DNA of 64,000 bases from Acinetobacter sp. ANC 3813 (GCF_002135435.1 NZ_NEGK01000002.1:104479-168478); one strand, 5' to 3'. Positions 44,483-54,424 are shown, counted from the stretch's first letter. Translations and numbers: made by a program. The notes: a model not told the origin generated them from the letters alone.

Positions 44483-45055
44483 TTAAAGATGCCATTGATA
44501 GATATTGGCATTCTGCTGAATTGTCTTTTGAACAAGATGATCGTCGGCTGCATGTTCATGACGGCACTGCTGATCGTGATGATGCGTGTGGCTATGACCA
44601 TGTGAATGCGCATCAATGTCTTTACGAATGCAGCAGCCCTCAACATATTGGCTGGAACCATCCATATAGAATTCTTCTTTCCAGACAGGCACTTCATGCT
44701 TTACACGTTCTACTGCTTCTTCACAGGCGGCAAATGCTTCGCGGCGGTGCGGCGCATAGGCCATGGCAATGATGGCCGTATCACCAATATCTAAAGCGCC
44801 AATCCGATGCACAACCCGTACATAGGAAACACCGTGTTTGTGCTGAATTTCCTGTTCAATCTGCCGAATCATTTTTTCAGCGACGGGTGCGTATGAGGTA
44901 TATTTAAGCGCCTTTACTGCTCTCCCTTCATGATGATTGCGTATTGTACCCACAAAAATGCCTATGCCGCCACACTCCGGAAAGCTGTGAATATCATCAA
45001 AAATATCTGGTCCAAAAGCATTGTTTTGAATACGTGAAAATGTCTTGAGCTCCAT
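44483..45055 (-). CDS. moaE: molybdopterin synthase large subunit MoaE with His-rich tail
   Basis: A 190-residue protein; the first 148 residues are a normal MoaE (GGIGIFVGTIRNHHEGRAVK near 28, RVVHRIGALDIGDTAII near 77, VPVWKEEFYMDGSSQYVEG near 122). It adds sulfur to precursor Z together with MoaD. I chose the ATG at 45055, just upstream of the moaD stop. After the core comes a tail of about 40 residues with a dense histidine stretch (HSHGHSHTHHHD, then RHEHAADDH). The tail is not part of the catalytic fold and may bind metal. Confidence 0.9.
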   Translation of the reverse strand: MELKTFSRIQNNAFGPDIFDDIHSFPECGGIGIFVGTIRNHHEGRAVKALKYTSYAPVAEKMIRQIEQEIQHKHGVSYVRVVHRIGALDIGDTAIIAMAYAPHRREAFAACEEAVERVKHEVPVWKEEFYMDGSSQYVEGCCIRKDIDAHSHGHSHTHHHDQQCRHEHAADDHLVQKTIQQNANIYQWHL

Positions 45056-45056
45056 T

Positions 45057-45308
45057 TCAGCCTCCTGCGACTGGAGATAGCAGCACCAATTGCGTATCCT
45101 GAAACAGTCTTTTATTGCGTAAAACAATATCTTCGCCTATGGCACAGGCACAGCGCTCAATTGCCTGCTCAGCCTCTGGATAATCTTGCTGCACTTGTGC
45201 CAGTACATCCGCTATTGGACTGCTAACTTCGCAAAATATGCTTAAATCTTGCGGCAAAGTCCGCTCTACAGCACCAAAACCTTGAACTTTGATTTCAATT
45301 TGCGGCAT
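45057..45308 (-). CDS. moaD: molybdopterin synthase sulfur carrier MoaD
   Basis: An 83-residue ubiquitin-like protein ending in the required Gly-Gly (SPVAGG), whose C-terminus carries the thiocarboxylate used by MoaE. I chose the ATG at 45308 (MPQIEIKVQG) because GGAGG precedes it by 5 nt; an upstream TTG adds four residues. The gene begins 1 nt after moaA ends. Confidence 0.92.
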   Translation of the reverse strand: MPQIEIKVQGFGAVERTLPQDLSIFCEVSSPIADVLAQVQQDYPEAEQAIERCACAIGEDIVLRNKRLFQDTQLVLLSPVAGG

Positions 45309-45309
45309 C

Positions 45310-46362
45310 TTAACCTCCAATCATATACATGCTGATTTTTCGCGTTTTATTGCTCGAATTCAGACTGCTGTTTTGTTTTGCTTGAATGGCATGAAAGCCT
45401 GGTTCTTTATGCCAAATATAAGTGTTTAATGCAGTTTCTAGTTCTAAATTGGCAACACAGTCATTGCTCATATACGCTTGAATGTATGGTTTTAATTGAA
45501 GACCTTGAGTTGAGAAAAGACAGTTAAAAAACTCACCTTGCGCATTCAAACGCAAACGGTCACAGCTGCTGCAAAAAGAATTGCTAATGGTTGAAATAAT
45601 ACCGAATGGCATACCATCTGCTGTATAGCTTCGTGCGGGATTTGCACCTTGCCCCTGCTGTATTTGCACAGAAAATGCGGTCTTTAATACGTCTAAAATT
45701 TCTTGCTCAGTCACGACGGAAGATGCTGACCAATTTTGATCACCATCCAGCGGCATAAACTCAATAAAGCGCAGTTCTGCACCGACTTTGCTGGCCCAGC
45801 GGGTCAAAGGTAAAATTTGATTATCATTGCATCCCTTAATCAGTACGGCATTGATTTTTATTTGAAAACCAGCTTGCTGAGCAGCATGGATACCCTCTAA
45901 GACAGGCTGCAGCGGCTTTTGGGTCAAGGTATAAAATTGTTCTGGATCTAAACTGTCTAAACTGATATTTAAATCATCAAGCCCTGATTTTTTCAAATCG
46001 GTCGCGTACAGCTTTAAATAATGACCATTGGTTGTCATAGAAATACGCTTTAAACCATATTGACGTAAGTCCTGTAATTGCGCGATAAAATGTACTACGC
46101 CTTGACGCATAAGCGGTTCGCCGCCGGTAATACGGATTTGCTCAATGCCATGTTTAACCATCAATTTGCAAAAACTGTATAAGGCTTCAAAACTCAGCAA
46201 ATCATGCTTTTTCATCCATTCAGGATGCTCAGGCATACAGTAGGCACATTTAAAATTGCATCGGTCTGTTACTGAAATACGCAGCTTACGCTTTACCCGT
46301 CCAAATTGATCTTGAAAAACGGGGAACAGATTTTCTCGCTCTAAATGTGCCATGCTGTTCAT
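45310..46362 (-). CDS. moaA: GTP 3',8-cyclase MoaA
   Basis: A 350-residue radical SAM enzyme catalysing the first step of molybdenum cofactor synthesis. The N-terminal cluster motif is CNFKCAYC near residue 37, with RITGGEPLMRQG near 80. The C-terminal cluster ligands lie in NSFCSSCDRLRLNAQGEFFNC near 265-285. Unlike most MoaA, which end in GG, it ends MYMIGG and therefore also fits. I chose the ATG at 46362 over an upstream TTG start (+15 residues). It is the first gene of the moa-moe-mod operon. Confidence 0.93.
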   Translation of the reverse strand: MNSMAHLERENLFPVFQDQFGRVKRKLRISVTDRCNFKCAYCMPEHPEWMKKHDLLSFEALYSFCKLMVKHGIEQIRITGGEPLMRQGVVHFIAQLQDLRQYGLKRISMTTNGHYLKLYATDLKKSGLDDLNISLDSLDPEQFYTLTQKPLQPVLEGIHAAQQAGFQIKINAVLIKGCNDNQILPLTRWASKVGAELRFIEFMPLDGDQNWSASSVVTEQEILDVLKTAFSVQIQQGQGANPARSYTADGMPFGIISTISNSFCSSCDRLRLNAQGEFFNCLFSTQGLQLKPYIQAYMSNDCVANLELETALNTYIWHKEPGFHAIQAKQNSSLNSSNKTRKISMYMIGG

Positions 46363-46460
46363 AGTTAGTGTTCCATTCACGTTGAATACGCCGTCTTTGT
46401 TAGACAAAGTCTTAATCGAAATTCACGCCCTATTTGTTTGCAGATTATTTATAGATAAAA

Positions 46461-46478
46461 TTGCAATAAGTGTTCCAA
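46461..46478 (-). promoter_or_regulatory. sigma-54 promoter of the moa-moe-mod operon
   Basis: On the minus strand TTGGAACACTTATTGCAA has correct -24/-12 spacing, about 100 nt before moaA, and the same -24 half as the transporter promoter at 9081-9098. It would link cofactor supply to nitrogen limitation. Confidence 0.75.
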
Positions 46479-46602
46479 CTTTGCGCATTCACATTTATTT
46501 TTTAGATTTTTTGGGCTATTTAGGTCTGTAAATTCAAAATTTAGCTTATAAAAAGTGCAAACTCAGTTACAGCTATAATAAAAGCGCCAAACATTACCAA
46601 AT

Positions 46603-47226
46603 CTAAAGATAGTGCAATTGTTGATGCTGCTGCAGTTCAGCAAATGAATTAATACTGTGAAAAAATAGTGCGTTATTTTTAAAATTTGCCACTTGCATGT
46701 GCATTTGTGAAAAACAGTCTTTTAAACTGCGCTTATTTTGTTCAAGCTGTTCAATCAGTACGGGGAAACTGCTCCTTTTGAGCAAACAAAATGGATACAA
46801 CGCTTTGCCATTGATCTCCACCACAGCCACTTCGCAACGTGGATGGCGCTGCATTGCCTGATGCAGCCGCGAAATGACTTTTTGAGGAATGTAAGTCACG
46901 TCACAGGGCACAAAAAGTACATAATCGGATTGCACATGTGACCAAGCGCTTTTCATCCCCATTAAAGGGCCATGAAACCCAGACTCATCATCTTGATAAA
47001 ACTGAATTGATGGAATAAGCCTTTGATAAATTGAATGATCCCGATGGCTGTTGATCCAGACTTGATCTACACGCGGTTTTAATTGCTGATGAATTTTCAA
47101 TAATTGAATTTCATCATCAAATTTTTGCAGCAGTTTATTGATTCCATTCATACGCCTTGCTTGACCGCCAGCAAGGATCACCAAGTCAGTTTTAGGATAC
47201 GTTACAGTTTTACGATTTGTTCTCAC
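46603..47226 (-). CDS. mobA: molybdenum cofactor guanylyltransferase MobA
   Basis: A 207-residue nucleotidyltransferase that attaches GMP to the cofactor, giving the MGD form needed by the nitrate reductase encoded just before it. The signature LVILAGGQARRMNGINK lies near residue 16, and VLFVPCDVTYIP near 104. I chose the GTG at 47226 because it overlaps the nasA stop (GTGA) and has GGAG upstream; an earlier GTG would add seven residues. Confidence 0.9.
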   Translation of the reverse strand: MRTNRKTVTYPKTDLVILAGGQARRMNGINKLLQKFDDEIQLLKIHQQLKPRVDQVWINSHRDHSIYQRLIPSIQFYQDDESGFHGPLMGMKSAWSHVQSDYVLFVPCDVTYIPQKVISRLHQAMQRHPRCEVAVVEINGKALYPFCLLKRSSFPVLIEQLEQNKRSLKDCFSQMHMQVANFKNNALFFHSINSFAELQQHQQLHYL

Positions 47227-50003
47227 TCTGTACACTCCGTTTGACACGCTTTAATTAAACCTCGAATTTCAGGTAAGCATGAACCGCAGTTTCCGCCCGC
47301 TTTTAGGCAAGCTGTGACTTGCTTTTCATGGCTAATATTTTTTTCTTTAATCGTTGCTATAATTCGGTTTTTTCCAACTTTAAAACAGCTGCAGACCAAT
47401 GGGCCATCGCTATTACTCATCGACATTGCTTGTCCTGCAAGCAAAGCTTTACGGTGCATGGCGCTGAGCCGTTCGCGCTTAAATAAGCTTGCCACCCAAT
47501 CTCGATCTGGCAATAAAGCCTTTGGCGCAATATATAAGCTTGCAATTAACACGCCATTTTTCAGTACGACAGTGTGAGATATTTGTGCTGACTGATCTTC
47601 CAAATTCAGCCATTCAAAACTTTCATCATTAAAAGGCAATAGGCTTTTTAACTGCTGCGTAGTGGTGCTGAATTTTTGGCGCTCGGCCAGCTCATAACGC
47701 ACCGCTTTGGCTTGCATGACTTTGGTCCACCACACCGTCTGTTGAATGGATGGCTGAATAAGGTGTTCAAATTCTTGACGTACATACAGCACGCCCTGCC
47801 ATTGGGTATAAAATGGCTGAATCATCACGGGTGTATGCTTAAACTCAGGTTCTCCTGAAATGGCATCTACGACAGGATTGGCTACCTTGCCAATACGCGC
47901 ATCAGACGCAACTTGATCATTCCAATGAATTGGCGCGAAGATTTGACCGCGGCGGATATTGTCACTGACTTGCGCACGCAGCACACATAATCCCCACTTC
48001 GAGCGTACTTCAATAAGCTCGCCATCTTTAATACCATATTTTAGCGCATCATTTGGGTGCAGCTCACAATAAGGCTCTGCACGGTGCGTGGCTAAATTTA
48101 CAGATAATCCTGTGCGGCTCATTGTATGCCATTGATCCCGAATACGGCCTGTATTTAATATCAGCGGATATTCACTGTCCGTTTGATTGACTGGATCAAT
48201 CGCAGTGGTGGCGATAAATTTTGCTTTGCCATTGGCATGACTGAATTCACCTGATTGAAATAGCCTCGCAGCTTCGCCCTCTTGTTGTTTTTTCTGCAGC
48301 ATTGGCCATTGAACAGGTTTTAGCTCATCATATTCTTGTGCAGATAAATTGCTTAAACCCTGTATATTAAAAAAGCGGAAACTGCTGACTTCGCTACGCT
48401 GATCTAAAGATGTATTTTGGTAAGCTGAAAGCTGAGCATGTTCAGTAAAAATCTCATGACTATTTTGATAATCAAAACCTGTAAAACCCATCTTTTTTGC
48501 GACTTGTGCAATGGCCCACCAGTCTGCTTTCGTTTCATTGGGCGCATCTAAAAAAGCATTTTGCCGTGAAATTCTGCGCTCAGAATTGGTTACTGTGCCG
48601 TCTTTTTCGCCCCAGCCTAATGCTGGCAACAAAACATCTGCATACGCTGTGGTGTCTGTATCTAGACAAATATCAGATACTACGACTAGTTCACATTTTT
48701 CTAATGCACGTTTGACTTGATCAGCATCGGGCAAACTCACCACTGGATTGGTTGCCATAATCCAAATGGCTTTAATCTTGCCACTTTCCACAGCGTGAAA
48801 TAGATCAACTGCTTTTAGGCCAGCTGTATCGGCAATGCGTGGACTTTGCCAAAACTGCTGTACCAACTCGCGATGGTATGGATTATCCAAATCCATATGG
48901 CTCGCCAGCATATTTGCCAGACCGCCCACTTCGCGTCCCCCCATGGCATTTGGCTGACCGGTCATTGAAAATGGTGCTGCGCCTAATTTTCCTATTTTGC
49001 CTGTGAGCAAATGACAATTGATAATACTGTTGGCTTTATCAACACCGCGTGAAGACTGATTCACACCCATTGAAAATAGCGTCATCACTTTTTCATTTTG
49101 CGCAAATTTTTGAAAAAACAGCTGTAATTTTTCGATAGAAATGCCTGTTCGCAATGCAACAGATTCAAGATCCGATTCTGATGCGCTGCTTGCCAAAGCC
49201 TGCGCCAAACCATCAGTACGTTTTTCAATAAATGCCTCATCGGCATAGTTATTTTTAGACAGATATTGCAGCAGTCCATTAAATAGCGCCACGTCTTGCC
49301 CCGGTAAAATGGGTAGATGCAAATCTGCCGCTTCACACGTACTGGTAAAACGCGGGTCAATAACCACAACAAATAAGTCACGCTGTTCTTTGGCTTTCAT
49401 GATGCGCTGATAAAGCACGGGATGGCACCATGCCGTATTAGACCCAACCAGCACGACCATATCTGTATGTTCAAAATCTTCATAGCTGGCTGGCACCAAA
49501 TCTTCACCAAATGCACGCTTATGCGCTGCAACCGCAGAAGACATGCAAAGACGTGAATTGGTATCAATATTGGCTGTGCCCAAATAGCCTTTGACGAATT
49601 TATTCACAGCATAATAGTCTTCGGTCAGCAGCTGTCCCGACACATAAAACCCGATGCTGTCACGGCCATAATCTTGTATGCATTGCTGAAATTTGTCAGC
49701 AATGGTTGTTATTGCGGTATCCCAATCACTGATTTGACGCTTAGCTTTACGTCCCAGCATCGGATGCAGCACACGTGTTTCCAAACCCAATGTGTCTGCT
49801 AAATTGCTGCCTTTAATACAAAGCTTTCCGTAATTAGAAGGATGATTCACATCTCCTTCAACTGTCACTTTTTGCCCCAAAGCAGTCTCGGTCACTTTTG
49901 CCGTTACACCGCAACCTACGCCGCAATAAGGGCAAGTGGTTTGCGTCACTTTTACATGATGTTCTGTGGAGCTATGCAGTTCCATTACAGGGATACTATT
50001 CAT
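47223..50003 (-). CDS. nasA: assimilatory nitrate reductase catalytic subunit
   Basis: A 926-residue molybdopterin oxidoreductase. N-terminal [4Fe-4S] ligands are CPYCGVGCGV and GKLCIKG (residues 25-65); the Mo-bisMGD domains follow. A C-terminal BFD-like [2Fe-2S] domain shows CSCFKVGKN and CLKAGGNCGSCLPE near 875-915. It reduces nitrate to nitrite in the cytoplasm; there is no Tat signal. I chose the ATG at 50003 (MNSIPV), with AAGGAG upstream, over one eight codons earlier. Confidence 0.93.
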   Translation of the reverse strand: MNSIPVMELHSSTEHHVKVTQTTCPYCGVGCGVTAKVTETALGQKVTVEGDVNHPSNYGKLCIKGSNLADTLGLETRVLHPMLGRKAKRQISDWDTAITTIADKFQQCIQDYGRDSIGFYVSGQLLTEDYYAVNKFVKGYLGTANIDTNSRLCMSSAVAAHKRAFGEDLVPASYEDFEHTDMVVLVGSNTAWCHPVLYQRIMKAKEQRDLFVVVIDPRFTSTCEAADLHLPILPGQDVALFNGLLQYLSKNNYADEAFIEKRTDGLAQALASSASESDLESVALRTGISIEKLQLFFQKFAQNEKVMTLFSMGVNQSSRGVDKANSIINCHLLTGKIGKLGAAPFSMTGQPNAMGGREVGGLANMLASHMDLDNPYHRELVQQFWQSPRIADTAGLKAVDLFHAVESGKIKAIWIMATNPVVSLPDADQVKRALEKCELVVVSDICLDTDTTAYADVLLPALGWGEKDGTVTNSERRISRQNAFLDAPNETKADWWAIAQVAKKMGFTGFDYQNSHEIFTEHAQLSAYQNTSLDQRSEVSSFRFFNIQGLSNLSAQEYDELKPVQWPMLQKKQQEGEAARLFQSGEFSHANGKAKFIATTAIDPVNQTDSEYPLILNTGRIRDQWHTMSRTGLSVNLATHRAEPYCELHPNDALKYGIKDGELIEVRSKWGLCVLRAQVSDNIRRGQIFAPIHWNDQVASDARIGKVANPVVDAISGEPEFKHTPVMIQPFYTQWQGVLYVRQEFEHLIQPSIQQTVWWTKVMQAKAVRYELAERQKFSTTTQQLKSLLPFNDESFEWLNLEDQSAQISHTVVLKNGVLIASLYIAPKALLPDRDWVASLFKRERLSAMHRKALLAGQAMSMSNSDGPLVCSCFKVGKNRIIATIKEKNISHEKQVTACLKAGGNCGSCLPEIRGLIKACQTECTE

Positions 50004-50106
50004 TTCCGCTGTGCTCCTTATTTCCAAATCTAACGAGGTATTGCAATAATTTTTAATAATAGACTTCTTGCATAAGTCGATTTTTAATCAACACTTAATT
50101 CAACAA

Positions 50107-50230
50107 GAAAGTTCCCTCTCCTTTTTAAGGATGAGGAACGCAGTTCCGCAAGTGGGAGAGGATTTATATGAAAATCCCCCTCATCCTCTTGCGGAGCATG
50201 CTCCTCATCCCACTGGGAGAAGGGACTTTC
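50107..50230. repeat. 124-bp near-palindromic intergenic repeat
   Basis: The left end GAAAGTTCCCTCTCC and the right end GGAGAAGGGACTTTC are inverted copies. The two arms of about 58 nt stay similar to the centre near 50168, with some mismatches. It lies between the NirD-flavoprotein gene and nasA inside the nitrate operon. Shorter relatives occur at 22353 and 24803. It resembles MITE- or REP-like dispersed repeats; the folded RNA could affect nasA expression. Confidence 0.7.
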
Positions 50231-50245
50231 AAAAATAAAGACGCG

Positions 50246-51859
50246 TCACCCTGCTTTTTTTAATGCAAAATCTTTACCAAAGAGCAGTTTATTTCGAATC
50301 GAAGAAATCGGAGTTTGATCTGCAATCAGTTCTGCATACCAAGCGCCATCTTCTGTGTCCCCAAACAGCACTGCTCCAATGACCTTATCTTTTTGAATAA
50401 TGATGCGTTTATAGATCTGACGTTTTTCATCATTCAAAACAATATCTTCAAAATCATCTTTGGGTTCAAAGTCACCTGCGGAAAACACATCACAGCCGCT
50501 GACTTTTAACTGAGTAGGCACTGTGGGTGCTTTAAAGGTCAAACTGCCATGTTCTGCCAAATGTGATGCACAAATGAAAGCTTGCCCCCATAGCGGCTCA
50601 ACCAAACCAAAAGTCTGATTACGGTGCTCAATGCATTCGCCTACGGCATAAATACTTGGGTCATAAGTCTGCATGGTGTCATTCACCAGCACACCTCGGT
50701 TGCAGCGCAATCCGGCACTTTGCGCCAATGCCATATTCGGACGAATCCCCACAGCGAAGACCACTAAATCTGCATCCAGCACAGTGCCATCTTTTAAATG
50801 AACATACTTCACATGGCCATCTTCGCCCATTAAGCTTGCTGTATTGGCTTCTGTAATGATGCGTATACCCTTTTGCTCAATGGATTTTTTCAGCATATGA
50901 CTGGCTTTGGCATCCAATTGTCGGTCCATGATGCGGTCCATTAAATGCAGAACGGTCACATTCATCCCGCGCTGTTTTAGACCATATGCGGCTTCTAAAC
51001 CTAAAAGCCCACCGCCAATCACCACCGCATTTTTTTGGGTTTTAGCCAGATTCAGCATGGCATTCACATCGTAAATATCACGGAAACTCAACACGCTTTT
51101 TAAATCAGAACCAGAGATTGGCGGGACAAAAGGCTTTGAACCTGTCGCCAATATCAAGCGGTCATAATCAACAACTAAACCATTTTCTGTGTAAACCTGT
51201 TTACGTGGACGGTCGATTCGCACTGCAGCATCACCTGCAATAAAGCGAATGCCTTTTTCTGTATACCAAGCATGCGAATGCAGCATAATGTCTTCAAAGG
51301 TTTTATCACCTGATAACACTGGCGACAGCATAATCCGGTTATAGTTTCCCCATGGCTCTTCACCAATGACCGTTACTTCATAACGCTCTGGCGCCATATC
51401 CAGTAAATCTTCTAGACAGCGCATGCTTGCTAGACCATTGCCCACCAGTACCAGTTTCATTTTTTCCTGTGCTATGCCATTGTTGGTGATATACGTTTTT
51501 TGCGCGACCGGACTCACAAAGACTTTGCCATTTTCAATTTTGCTTGGGAATACCAACAGCTTTTGATCTTTATCTTCTAAACAACGCCCAGTCGCCAGAC
51601 TAAAATGCTGTTTATAAATTGGAGATGCTACGACGCGCTCACCTTGCAAATCGCCTAAAATTCCACGTGACATCACAAAAGCTTTGCTGAAAGGATCTTG
51701 ATTGCTGAGCGCATAGACGCGTTTTTCAGCACCCACACGGAAAATGGCAATTTGCTGATCTTCAATGAGTGCGCCAACACCCGTATTTGGCGTAATGCTT
51801 TCTAATGCGCAAACTTCAGTCCAATTCAAATCATTCATTTCTTTTAAAATTGTCATCAT
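50246..51859 (-). CDS. NirD-like domain fused to FAD/NAD(P)H oxidoreductase
   Basis: A 537-residue two-part protein. Residues about 8-115 resemble the NirD small subunit of NADH-nitrite reductase (WTEVCALESITPNTGVGALI, then VASPIYKQHFSLATGRCLED). The Rieske Cys-His pairs are absent, as in enterobacterial NirD. Residues about 130-430 are a flavoprotein reductase with FAD motif LVGNGLASMRCLEDL near 138, NAD motif VIGGGLLGLEAAYGL near 275 and VFAVGIRPNMALA near 372. No BFD or siroheme domain follows. It may pass electrons from NAD(P)H to NasA while serving as NirD for NirB; this is inference. Confidence 0.82.
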   Translation of the reverse strand: MMTILKEMNDLNWTEVCALESITPNTGVGALIEDQQIAIFRVGAEKRVYALSNQDPFSKAFVMSRGILGDLQGERVVASPIYKQHFSLATGRCLEDKDQKLLVFPSKIENGKVFVSPVAQKTYITNNGIAQEKMKLVLVGNGLASMRCLEDLLDMAPERYEVTVIGEEPWGNYNRIMLSPVLSGDKTFEDIMLHSHAWYTEKGIRFIAGDAAVRIDRPRKQVYTENGLVVDYDRLILATGSKPFVPPISGSDLKSVLSFRDIYDVNAMLNLAKTQKNAVVIGGGLLGLEAAYGLKQRGMNVTVLHLMDRIMDRQLDAKASHMLKKSIEQKGIRIITEANTASLMGEDGHVKYVHLKDGTVLDADLVVFAVGIRPNMALAQSAGLRCNRGVLVNDTMQTYDPSIYAVGECIEHRNQTFGLVEPLWGQAFICASHLAEHGSLTFKAPTVPTQLKVSGCDVFSAGDFEPKDDFEDIVLNDEKRQIYKRIIIQKDKVIGAVLFGDTEDGAWYAELIADQTPISSIRNKLLFGKDFALKKAG

Positions 51860-51877
51860 TATTCTCCCTAACTCAAT

Positions 51878-54424
51878 TTAAGCTTCAACCACAGGAATAC
51901 GCGTAACATCACGTTCTGCATCTGTTTTTGGGCGAATCTGGCCGCGTACAGATGCAAACTGAATATGCGGATCTTTTTGCTGTTCAGCTTTGGCATTGAT
52001 AAAGGTTACAAAACGTTTGCGCACTTCCGGATCGTCCACTGCAGTGCGCCATTCATCTTGATATGTTCCCACTACATGGCTCATGCGACACTCAAGTTCT
52101 TCTGCCACACCAAGCGAATCATTGACCACGACGTCTTTTAGATAATCTAAACCGCCTTCCATGTTGTCGCGCCATACGGAAGTACGCTGTAATCGGTCCG
52201 CAGTTTGAATGTAGAACATAAAGAAACGGTCAATATATTTGATCAATGTTTGCGTATCTAAATCCGAAGCCAATAGCTCTGCATGACGCGGTTTCATCCC
52301 GCCATTGCCGCAGACATACAAGTTCCATCCTTTTTCAGTCGCAATCACACCGACGTCTTTGCTCTGTGCTTCTGCACATTCGCGGGTACAGCCCGAAACT
52401 GCCATTTTGAGTTTGTGCGGTGAGCGCAAACCTTTGTAGCGGTTTTCAAGGAAAATGGCTAAGCCGACAGAATCATCTACGCCATAACGGCACCATGTAC
52501 TTCCGACACAAGATTTCACTGTCCGCAGTGATTTTCCGTAGGCATGCCCTGACTCAAAACCTGCAGCAATCAATTTTTCCCAAATTTCAGGCAATTGATG
52601 CACTTGCGCGCCAAACATGTCTACACGCTGACCGCCAGTCAGTTTGGTATATAGACCATATTCTTTTGCAATTTGACCCACAGCAATCAGACCATCGGGG
52701 GTTACTTCACCGCCTGCCATACGCGGCACAACCGAATATGAACCATCTTTTTGAATGTTGCCTAAGTAGTAGTCATTACTGTCCTGCAGTCCTGCATGGC
52801 TAGGTTTCAGGACAAAGTCATTCCAGCAAGACGCTAAGATATTGGCTGCGGTTGGTTTACAAATATCACAGCCCAAGCCATGGCCATGATGCTGAATCAA
52901 ATCATCAAAAGTTTTAATTTCATTAACGCGTACTAAGTGATACAGCTCTTGGCGCGAGTAAGCAAAATGTTCACAAATGTGGTTATTGACCGTTACGCCC
53001 TGACGCTGCAACTCAGATTTCAATACTTGAGTCACCAGTGGCGCACAGCCGCCGCAAGCAGTCGCTGCTTTGGTGCATTTTTTCAGTGCGCCTAGAGAGG
53101 TCGAACCATATGCAATTGCACTGCAGATATCGGCTTTAGAGACGTTATTGCATGAGCAGATTGTTGCGCTGTCAGGCAGCAAATCTACACCGCTGCCGCC
53201 AGATTGACTTGCAGATTGCTCAAAGCCTGGCATGATCAAGCTTTCCGGATTTTCTGGAATATCCAATCCATTCAGCATCATTTGCAGCAAGTCGTTATAT
53301 TCTTTGGCACAGCCCACTAAAACTGCGCCCAAAAGCTTCGTTTTCTCGCCATTCACCACAATTTTTTTATACACTTGCGCGGCTTCATCTGCATAAAAAT
53401 AGCTGAGGGAATTGGGCGTCATTGCATGTGCATCACCCACGGATGCAACATCTACACCCATCAATTTCAGCTTGGTGCTCATATCCGCACCCGCAAATTC
53501 AGTGCAGCTTTGCTCCATGACATGTTTGGCCGCAATGCGCGCCATGTCATAGCCCGGCGCAACTAAACCATAAATTTTGTTTTGCCACAGTGCGCATTCA
53601 CCAATCGCGTAAATATCTGGGTTAGACGTTTGGCAGTAATCATTGATGCTGATGCCGCCGCGCTCGCCAATTGCTAAGCCGCTTTGACGCGCCAATTCAT
53701 CACGCGGGCGGATGCCTGCTGAAAATAAAATGATGTCTGTTTCAAGTTCAGAGCCATCACCAAACTTCATGACATGTTTTGCATTTGAACCATCTTCAAT
53801 GCAAGAGGTCGCTTTTTGTGTATGAACTTTAACGCCAAGGTTTTCAATTTTTGAACGCAATACCTTACCGCCCAAATCATCAATTTGAACCGCCATCAAG
53901 CGCGGCGCAAATTCTACAACATGGGTTTCCAAGTCAAGATCACGCAAGGCTTTGGCCGCTTCCAAACCCAATAAACCGCCGCCAATCACCACGCCTGTTT
54001 TTGAATTGAGGCTAGCTGCACGAATGGCATCTAAATCGTCAATGGTTCTATAAACAAAGCAATTTTCACGATCATTGCCTGAAATAGGCGGAACAAAGGC
54101 ATAAGAGCCTGTCGCAAGAATAAGCTTGTCAAAACCAAGTACATCACCATGATTGGTCGTTACTGTTTTATTCAGCTGATCAATTTCAACGGCTTTGGTG
54201 CTGAGGCGCAGATCAATGCCATAAGCATCGGCAAAATCGCCGCGGCACAAGGTTAAATCTTTTGCTGATTTACCGCTGAAATATTCGGTCAAATGCACAC
54301 GGTCATAGGCCAATCGAGGCTCTTCCGCCAAAATTGTGATTTCAACGTCGTCGCCAGCGTGTTCCAGTACCGACTCGATAAACTTGTGGCCTACCATGCC
54401 ATGACCAATCATGATAATTTTCAT
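51878..54424 (-). CDS. nirB: assimilatory nitrite reductase large subunit NirB
   Basis: An 848-residue enzyme reducing nitrite to ammonia with NAD(P)H. It contains an N-terminal FAD/NAD part (VIGGGLLGLEAAKALRDL near 145), a BFD-like [2Fe-2S] part (CSCNNVSKADIC and CGGCAPL near 422-460) and a C-terminal siroheme/[4Fe-4S] part with CVGSTWC and CTREC near 640-680. Length and domain order are normal. Its usual partner NirD is found only as a domain of the neighbouring fusion protein. Confidence 0.95.
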   Translation of the reverse strand: MKIIMIGHGMVGHKFIESVLEHAGDDVEITILAEEPRLAYDRVHLTEYFSGKSAKDLTLCRGDFADAYGIDLRLSTKAVEIDQLNKTVTTNHGDVLGFDKLILATGSYAFVPPISGNDRENCFVYRTIDDLDAIRAASLNSKTGVVIGGGLLGLEAAKALRDLDLETHVVEFAPRLMAVQIDDLGGKVLRSKIENLGVKVHTQKATSCIEDGSNAKHVMKFGDGSELETDIILFSAGIRPRDELARQSGLAIGERGGISINDYCQTSNPDIYAIGECALWQNKIYGLVAPGYDMARIAAKHVMEQSCTEFAGADMSTKLKLMGVDVASVGDAHAMTPNSLSYFYADEAAQVYKKIVVNGEKTKLLGAVLVGCAKEYNDLLQMMLNGLDIPENPESLIMPGFEQSASQSGGSGVDLLPDSATICSCNNVSKADICSAIAYGSTSLGALKKCTKAATACGGCAPLVTQVLKSELQRQGVTVNNHICEHFAYSRQELYHLVRVNEIKTFDDLIQHHGHGLGCDICKPTAANILASCWNDFVLKPSHAGLQDSNDYYLGNIQKDGSYSVVPRMAGGEVTPDGLIAVGQIAKEYGLYTKLTGGQRVDMFGAQVHQLPEIWEKLIAAGFESGHAYGKSLRTVKSCVGSTWCRYGVDDSVGLAIFLENRYKGLRSPHKLKMAVSGCTRECAEAQSKDVGVIATEKGWNLYVCGNGGMKPRHAELLASDLDTQTLIKYIDRFFMFYIQTADRLQRTSVWRDNMEGGLDYLKDVVVNDSLGVAEELECRMSHVVGTYQDEWRTAVDDPEVRKRFVTFINAKAEQQKDPHIQFASVRGQIRPKTDAERDVTRIPVVEA

